Source of the DNA: Alphaproteobacteria bacterium
Lineage (GTDB): Bacteria > Pseudomonadota > Alphaproteobacteria > ATCC43930 > CGMCC-115725
DNA length: 39,313 nucleotides
Assembly: GCA_021325525.1 (NCBI GenBank)
Contig: JAJPHB010000106.1
Location: 1-39,313, forward strand
Direction of reading: 5' to 3'
Below, one piece after another: positions 34,751 through 39,313 of the stretch. Every line of letters begins with the position of its first letter. Position 1 is the first letter of the stretch. The notes beneath the pieces were generated by a model. That model was not told where the DNA came from. It searched no databases and was given only the letters and a program-made list of their open reading frames with translations. A program made the position numbers and the translations under genes.

Positions 34751-36205
34751 ATGATGACCGAAACGCCTCTCACCCGCATCCGCAACGCCGATTGGGTCGT
34801 CGCCTGGGACAGTGGCGCGGGGCGGCATGTCTATCGCCGCGGCGTCGATGTCGAATTCGCCGGCGACAGCATCACGCATATCGGCGCGCCGCGCGGCGAC
34901 TCCGCCGCGCGCGAGATCGACGGGCGCGGTCTTCTCGTCATGCCCGGCCTCATCGACATCCACGCCCATCCCTCGACCGAGCCGATGCTGAAGGGCCTCA
35001 CCGACGAAGTCGGCAGCCCCAAGCTCTATATGAGCTCGCTTTACGAGTACCTCTTCCTCTTCCAGAGCGACGCCGCGGGCAAACGCGCCGCCAACGAGGT
35101 GGCCTTGTCGGAGCTGATGGCGAGCGGCGTCACCACGCTCTGCGACCTTTCGATCGAGCATGAGGGCTGGCTCGACACGCTCGGCGAAAGCGGCATCCGC
35201 GCCTATGCGGCGCCGATGTTCCGCTCCGCCCGCTGGTTCACCCGTAACGGCCATGCCGTCGACTACGAATGGAACGAGGCGGCGGGGCGTGCCGCCATGG
35301 AGAGCGCGCTCCGCCTTATCGAACGGGCGCGCCAGCACCCCTCGGGCCGCCTCTCGGGCCTCGTCTGCCCGGCGCAGATCGACACCTGCACGCCCGAGCT
35401 CATCGCCGATGCGGCGGCGGCCGCGCGCGAGCGGCGCCTTCCCTTCCAGATCCATGCGGCGCAGAGCGTCGTCGAATTCCAGGAGATCATGCGCCGCCAC
35501 GGTAAGACGCCGATCGAATGGCTGCACTCCCTGGGCGCGCTCGGCCCCGGCGCCGTCATCGGCCACGGCATCTTCCTCGACCATCATTCCTGGCTCCATT
35601 GGCCGAGCCGCGACGATCTCGGCCGCCTCGCCGCGACCGGCACGAGCGTCGCCCATTGCCCGACCGTCTTCGCGCGGCGCGGCATCACGCTGCAGGATTT
35701 CGGCGCCTATAAGCGCGCCGGCGTCAATCTCGGCCTCGGCACCGATACCTTCCCGCACAATCTCCTCGAAGAGATGCGAAACGCCGCCTATGCGGCGCGC
35801 ATCAGCGCCGGCAGCGCCCATACGCTGCGCACGACCGACCTCTTCGACGCGGCGACGATCGGCGGCGCCAAGGCGCTGGGGCGCGAGGATATCGGCTGCC
35901 TCGCTCCCGGCGCCAAGGCCGATCTCGTCCTCGTCGATGTGACGCATCCGGCGATGCGGCCGCTTTACGATCCGATCCGCAGCCTCGTCTACGCCGCGGG
36001 CGAGCGCGCCGTGCGTCAGGTCTTCGTCGACGGGAGAGAGGTGGTGCGGGACGGCAAGGCGCTCGCCTTCGACTATGCCGACGCCGCGGCGCGCCTCGAA
36101 GCGGCGCAGCGCCGCGCCATCGAAAAGGTGCCGCAGCTCGATTGGGCGCGCCGCAGCGTCGCCGAGCTGATGCCGCGGACATATGAGGTGGAGGCGATCC
36201 AGTAG
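34751..36205 (+). CDS. TRZ/ATZ-family metal-dependent amidohydrolase
   Basis: A 484-residue deaminase/hydrolase of the cytosine-deaminase/chlorohydrolase superfamily. The metal motif HAH is at 71-73 (GLIDIHAHPS). A further His is in FQIHAAQS (about 233), the next in VIGHGIFLDHH, and the metal/catalytic Asp in GLGTDTFPHN. Family members remove amino, chloro or other groups from triazines, purines and pyrimidines, or open small rings. Substrate not assignable. It is followed by the DUF1989 gene after 67 bases. Confidence 0.9.
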   Translation: MMTETPLTRIRNADWVVAWDSGAGRHVYRRGVDVEFAGDSITHIGAPRGDSAAREIDGRGLLVMPGLIDIHAHPSTEPMLKGLTDEVGSPKLYMSSLYEYLFLFQSDAAGKRAANEVALSELMASGVTTLCDLSIEHEGWLDTLGESGIRAYAAPMFRSARWFTRNGHAVDYEWNEAAGRAAMESALRLIERARQHPSGRLSGLVCPAQIDTCTPELIADAAAAARERRLPFQIHAAQSVVEFQEIMRRHGKTPIEWLHSLGALGPGAVIGHGIFLDHHSWLHWPSRDDLGRLAATGTSVAHCPTVFARRGITLQDFGAYKRAGVNLGLGTDTFPHNLLEEMRNAAYAARISAGSAHTLRTTDLFDAATIGGAKALGREDIGCLAPGAKADLVLVDVTHPAMRPLYDPIRSLVYAAGERAVRQVFVDGREVVRDGKALAFDYADAAARLEAAQRRAIEKVPQLDWARRSVAELMPRTYEVEAIQ

Positions 36206-36272
36206 GATTCTCCCGCTCTCGTTGGAGAGGGCGATCGCAAGAGTTGAGGAGAGAAGGAGCGAGGGAGGGACG

Positions 36273-36866
36273 ATGCCCCAGATCACCATTCCGGCGCGCA
36301 AGGGCAAGGCGGCCTTCGTCAAAGCGGGGCAGCGCGTCAAGGTCATCAACACGCACGGCCAGCAGGTCGTCGACACCTGGGCCTTCAACCGCGCCGAATT
36401 GACGGAATTCATGTCGATGGAGCACACGCGCTCGCATCTCCTCAAAGTGATTCCGGCGGTCGGCGACCAGATGCTCTCGAACCGCCGGCGGCCGATTCTG
36501 ACCTTCACCGAGGATGATTCGGGCGGCATCCACGACATGCTGCTCGCCGCCTGCGACCGTCATCGCTATCGCCTGCTCGGCTTCACCGAACATCACGACA
36601 ATTGCACCGACAACCTCGCCGACGCGTTGCGCGAGCTTGGGCTCGCCCCGCCCGAGACGCCCTCGCCTCTCAACCTCTTCATGAACATCCCGGTGCGCGG
36701 CAACCAGCTCGCCTTTGAGCCGGCGGTGGCGAAGCCGGGCAGCCACGTCACCCTTCGCGCCGAGATGGACCTCGTCATCGCCTTCTCCGCCTGCCCGCAG
36801 GATGTGATCCCGATCAACGGCCTCGCCTGCAAGCCGGTCGAGGCGCATTTCGAGATTTTGGATTAG
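36273..36866 (+). CDS. DUF1989 (urea-carboxylase-associated) family protein
   Basis: A 197-residue protein with the DUF1989 marks: QVVDTWAF near the start, FMSMEHTRSHL (His cluster), a GFTEHHDNCTDNL motif with the conserved Cys, and LFMNIPV followed by ACPQD near the end. Relatives CgdA/CgdB act as carboxyguanidine deiminase with guanidine carboxylase. Here only one copy is present, with no biotin carboxylase or allophanate hydrolase in the window. It lies between two amidohydrolases with a strong GAGGGAGGG ribosome site. Confidence 0.88.
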   Translation: MPQITIPARKGKAAFVKAGQRVKVINTHGQQVVDTWAFNRAELTEFMSMEHTRSHLLKVIPAVGDQMLSNRRRPILTFTEDDSGGIHDMLLAACDRHRYRLLGFTEHHDNCTDNLADALRELGLAPPETPSPLNLFMNIPVRGNQLAFEPAVAKPGSHVTLRAEMDLVIAFSACPQDVIPINGLACKPVEAHFEILD

Positions 36867-36949
36867 CGGCAGCGGCCACCTCCGCTGCGCGCCGCGGCGG
36901 GGGAGAGTCGGGGTGGGAGCGAGAGACTCGGTATCCGAGGAGAAATCGC

Positions 36950-38467
36950 ATGACCGCGCACACGATCATCCGCAACGGCCGCGTTCTCGATCTCGCGGCG
37001 CGCGCCGCCAGCCCCGCCGACATCCTCATCGCCGGCGACAGCATCGCCGAGATCGGGCCGCCGGGGCTCGCGGCGCCCGAGGGCGCGATCCTGATCGACG
37101 CCGCCGACCGCCTGCTGATTACCGGCCTCGTCAACGCGCATACGCACGGGCACGGCGCCCTCGCCAAGGGCATGGGCGATATCTGGACGCTGGAGCTGCT
37201 GCTCAACGCCGGCCCCTATATGAACGGCGATCGCTCGCTCGAGGACAAGCAGCTCTCGGGCCTCCTCGGCGGGCTCGACATGATCCGCGGCGGCGTCACC
37301 GCCTGCTACGACCTCTTTTTCGAATTCCCGCTGCCGAGCCTCGACGGCCTCGCCGCGGCGGCGCGCGGCTACAACGAGGCGGGGCTGCGCGTCGTTCTGG
37401 CGCCGATGGTCGCCGACCGCAGCTTCTACGAGGCGGTGCCGGGTCTCATCGAGGCGCTGCCGCCGGCTTTGGCGCGTGCCGTCGAGCGCTTCCGCCTCGC
37501 CCCCGCCGCCGAGACCCTGGCCGCCCTGCGCCGCCTTCTCGCGGGCTGGTCCGGCGACGCGGATCGCGCGCGCCTCGCTCTCGCCCCGACCATCCCGCTC
37601 CATTGCAGCGACGCGTTCCTCACCGGTCGCCGCGATCTCGCCCGCGAATTCGGGGCCGGGCTCCATATGCACCTCGCGGAATCGCGTGTGCAGGCGGTCG
37701 CGGGGCTGAAGCGCTACGGCAAGACGCTGACCGCGCATATCGATGCGCTCGGCCTCCTCGGCCCGTCTTTCGTCGGCGCCCATTCGGTGTGGCTCGACGA
37801 TGACGACATCGCCCGCCTTGCAGATCGCGGCAGCACGGTCGCGCACAACCCCGGCAGCAATATGCGCCTCGGCTCGGGCGTCGCCCCGGCGCGGCGCATG
37901 CGTCGCCGCGGTCTCGCCGTCGGCATCGGCACCGACGGCTCGTCCTGCTCGGACAACCAGAACATGTTCGAGGCGATGCGCCTTGCCTCCTTCGCGAGCC
38001 GCCTCTTCGGCGTCGATTACGAGGGCTGGCTTCGCACCGAGGAGGTGCTCGCCATGGCGACGGAGGGAAGCGCCCGCGCCCTCGGCTGGGGCGAGCGCAT
38101 CGGCCGCCTCGCGCCCGGCTTCAAGGCGGATATCGTCTTCCTCGATCTCGGCCATCCGAATTTGCTGCCGCTCAACGACCCGGTGAACCAGCTCGTCCAT
38201 TCCGAGAGCGGCGGCGCCGTCGACAGCGTCATGATCGGCGGCCGCCTCGTCTTGGATCACGGCCGCTTCCCCGGCATCGACGTGGCGGCGCTGCGGAGCC
38301 GGATCGAGGCGCGTCTCGCCGAGCTGCGCGAGCGGACGCGCGGGCTCAAGGATCTGGCGCAGCAGCTCGAGCCGGTGATCGGCCGCTTCTGCGTCGGTCT
38401 CGCCCGGCAGCCCTACCATGTCGAGCGCCACATTCCGGAGGACGGGCTCTCGCAATCGCGGGCGTGA
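36950..38467 (+). CDS. TRZ/ATZ-family metal-dependent amidohydrolase
   Basis: A 505-residue amidohydrolase. The metal motif HTH is at 64-66 (VNAHTHGHG), with further ligands in HMHLAES, VGAHSVWL and IGTDGSSCSDNQNMFEAM. The DNQNMFEAM segment is closest to the TrzN/AtzA-like aminohydrolase branch, such as 8-oxoguanine or guanine deaminases and triazine hydrolases. Residues 420-505 hold a C-terminal helical extension. It starts 83 bases after DUF1989 with GAGGAG before the ATG. Substrate unknown. Confidence 0.9.
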   Translation: MTAHTIIRNGRVLDLAARAASPADILIAGDSIAEIGPPGLAAPEGAILIDAADRLLITGLVNAHTHGHGALAKGMGDIWTLELLLNAGPYMNGDRSLEDKQLSGLLGGLDMIRGGVTACYDLFFEFPLPSLDGLAAAARGYNEAGLRVVLAPMVADRSFYEAVPGLIEALPPALARAVERFRLAPAAETLAALRRLLAGWSGDADRARLALAPTIPLHCSDAFLTGRRDLAREFGAGLHMHLAESRVQAVAGLKRYGKTLTAHIDALGLLGPSFVGAHSVWLDDDDIARLADRGSTVAHNPGSNMRLGSGVAPARRMRRRGLAVGIGTDGSSCSDNQNMFEAMRLASFASRLFGVDYEGWLRTEEVLAMATEGSARALGWGERIGRLAPGFKADIVFLDLGHPNLLPLNDPVNQLVHSESGGAVDSVMIGGRLVLDHGRFPGIDVAALRSRIEARLAELRERTRGLKDLAQQLEPVIGRFCVGLARQPYHVERHIPEDGLSQSRA

Positions 38468-38483
38468 CGCCTATGTGTTGCCC

Positions 38484-38768
38484 ATGAGACAGCGCAAACG
38501 CCGCGCCGCAACGCCGCTCTCCGTCCTCTTTGCCGAGCTCGCCCTCGCCTCCTGGGAGACGATGGCGCGGCGCGGCCTCATGATGGCGCAAGGACGCTGC
38601 TCGCGCGCCGAATACCGGCGCATGCTGCGCGAGAAGGCGCAGGCGCTCTGCGCTTCCGGAATGGCGCTCGCCTTTCCCCGCGCCGGCGATCCCGTCGCCG
38701 CCCTGCTGGCGCCGTGGCACCGCCGCGCCGCCGCCAATGCGCGGCGGCTGCGGCGGAAGCGGCGCTGA
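38484..38768 (+). CDS. Small basic conserved hypothetical protein
   Basis: A 94-residue Arg/Ala-rich protein with the pattern LASWETMARRGLMMAQGRCSRAEYRRM, which recalls a small family in Hyphomicrobiales sometimes found near polyhydroxyalkanoate or other metabolic genes. It starts 16 bases after the amidohydrolase stop with no clear ribosome site. Soluble, no signal. Function unknown. Confidence 0.6.
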   Translation: MRQRKRRAATPLSVLFAELALASWETMARRGLMMAQGRCSRAEYRRMLREKAQALCASGMALAFPRAGDPVAALLAPWHRRAAANARRLRRKRR

Positions 38769-38780
38769 GTTCCGACGCCC

Positions 38781-39239
38781 TCAGCGCACCATCGCGATCG
38801 CCTCGATCTCGACCGGGATCCCGCCCGGCAGCGAGCCCATGCCGACGGCCGAGCGCGCATGGCGGCCGCGCTCGCCGAAGATCTCGACGAAGAGATCGGA
38901 GCAGCCATTGACGACCTTGGGCTGATCTGCGAAATCCGGCGTCGCATTGACCATGCCCAGCACCTTGACGATCTCCTCGACCTTGTCGAGATCGCCGAGC
39001 GCCGCCTTCATCGCGGCGACGAGCATGAGCCCGACCGAGCGGGCGTGGCGGTAGCCTTCCTCGACCGTGAACTCCGCGCCGAGCTTGCCCTTCGGCACGC
39101 TGCCGTCGGGGTTGGACGGACCCTTGCCGGAGAGGTAGAGCATGTTGCCGGCGCGCTTGGCATGCACGTAGGTGCCGAGCGGCGCCTTCAACTCGGGCAA
39201 GGTGATCTTGAGCTCGGCGAGGCGCTTCTCGATCTGCAT
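38781..39239 (-). CDS. RidA family (reactive intermediate deaminase) protein
   Basis: A 152-residue RidA/YjgF protein that hydrolyses reactive enamine/imine intermediates. It has the HARSAVGMGSLPGGIPVEIE motif with the catalytic Arg, and GKGPSNPDGSVPKGKLG. It is longer than canonical RidA (about 128). The AAGGAGG before the ATG is a near-perfect ribosome site. It converges with the small basic gene at a 12-base gap. The 74 bases after the start (39240-39313) hold only its ribosome site and part of its upstream region. Rid proteins often accompany PLP and amine catabolism, here a threonine aldolase. Confidence 0.93.
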   Translation of the reverse strand: MQIEKRLAELKITLPELKAPLGTYVHAKRAGNMLYLSGKGPSNPDGSVPKGKLGAEFTVEEGYRHARSVGLMLVAAMKAALGDLDKVEEIVKVLGMVNATPDFADQPKVVNGCSDLFVEIFGERGRHARSAVGMGSLPGGIPVEIEAIAMVR

Positions 39240-39313
39240 GGGTGTCCTCCTTCATGATCGGTCATGCGCAGCTTACAGGAGGATGGAGGCGGGCGCTGCG
39301 TTTCTGCGGCGGC

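Noticed and set aside
34367-36538. 723-codon minus-strand open frame opposite the first amidohydrolase
   Set aside because: Shadow of an enzyme with its metal motifs intact.
36863-38455. 530-codon minus-strand open frame opposite the second amidohydrolase
   Set aside because: Same reason; the sense strand carries HTH and DNQNMFEAM.

Overview
The window reads as chromosomal DNA of a high-G+C alphaproteobacterium, probably of the Rhodospirillales or Hyphomicrobiales type. The best marker is the hemD / mitofilin-like (Mic60) / HemY-N block next to divergent tsaD-gpsA, an arrangement typical of Alphaproteobacteria. No ribosomal RNA, transposase, integrase, phage gene or CRISPR array was seen. 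Every functional call rests on motif and family recognition by eye; no database search was run.

Layout. 23-2194: hybrid PAS histidine kinase. 2450-4061: lipoprotein and xanthine-guanine phosphoribosyltransferase. 4243-7354 (minus): PhoH-like ATPase, gpsA, tsaD. 7621-11060 (plus): hemD, Mic60-like protein, HemY-like protein, then tRNA-Thr(CGU). 11389-18448 (minus): a tightly packed six-gene operon with two ABC permeases, the ATPase, a solute-binding protein, a one-chain NDP-forming acyl-CoA synthetase and an acyl-CoA dehydrogenase. It lies downstream of an XRE-cupin regulator (18562-19182). Matching TTCA-N6-TGAA palindromes flank the regulator and are candidate operators. The operon looks like an uptake, CoA-activation and desaturation module for an unidentified organic acid or amine.

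19284-23365 is different. It holds end-to-end gene fragments (FAD oxidoreductase, glycosyltransferase, dipeptide permease DppC, dipeptide ATPase DppF, alpha/beta hydrolase, VOC protein) and a frameshifted small gene. Only an SDR dehydrogenase and one small protein look whole. Much of it is visibly less G+C-rich than its surroundings. It is either a decayed, deletion-rich accessory segment or an assembly chimera, and the sequence alone cannot decide which.

23428-27229 (minus): Rieske/FAD reductase, a small membrane protein, a class II aldolase and a phytanoyl-CoA-dioxygenase-like protein. 27390-30613 (plus): secreted protein and the molybdate transporter modABC. 30636-32548 (minus): AHL-lactonase-like metallohydrolase and a secreted coiled-coil/Pro-rich protein. 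32719-33596: a Sel1-repeat gene broken by a probable frameshift and an in-frame stop. 33691-38768 (plus): threonine aldolase, two amidohydrolases around a DUF1989 protein, and a small basic protein. 38781-39239 (minus): RidA. The amidohydrolase/DUF1989 group suggests degradation of a nitrogen-rich small molecule, but the substrate cannot be named.
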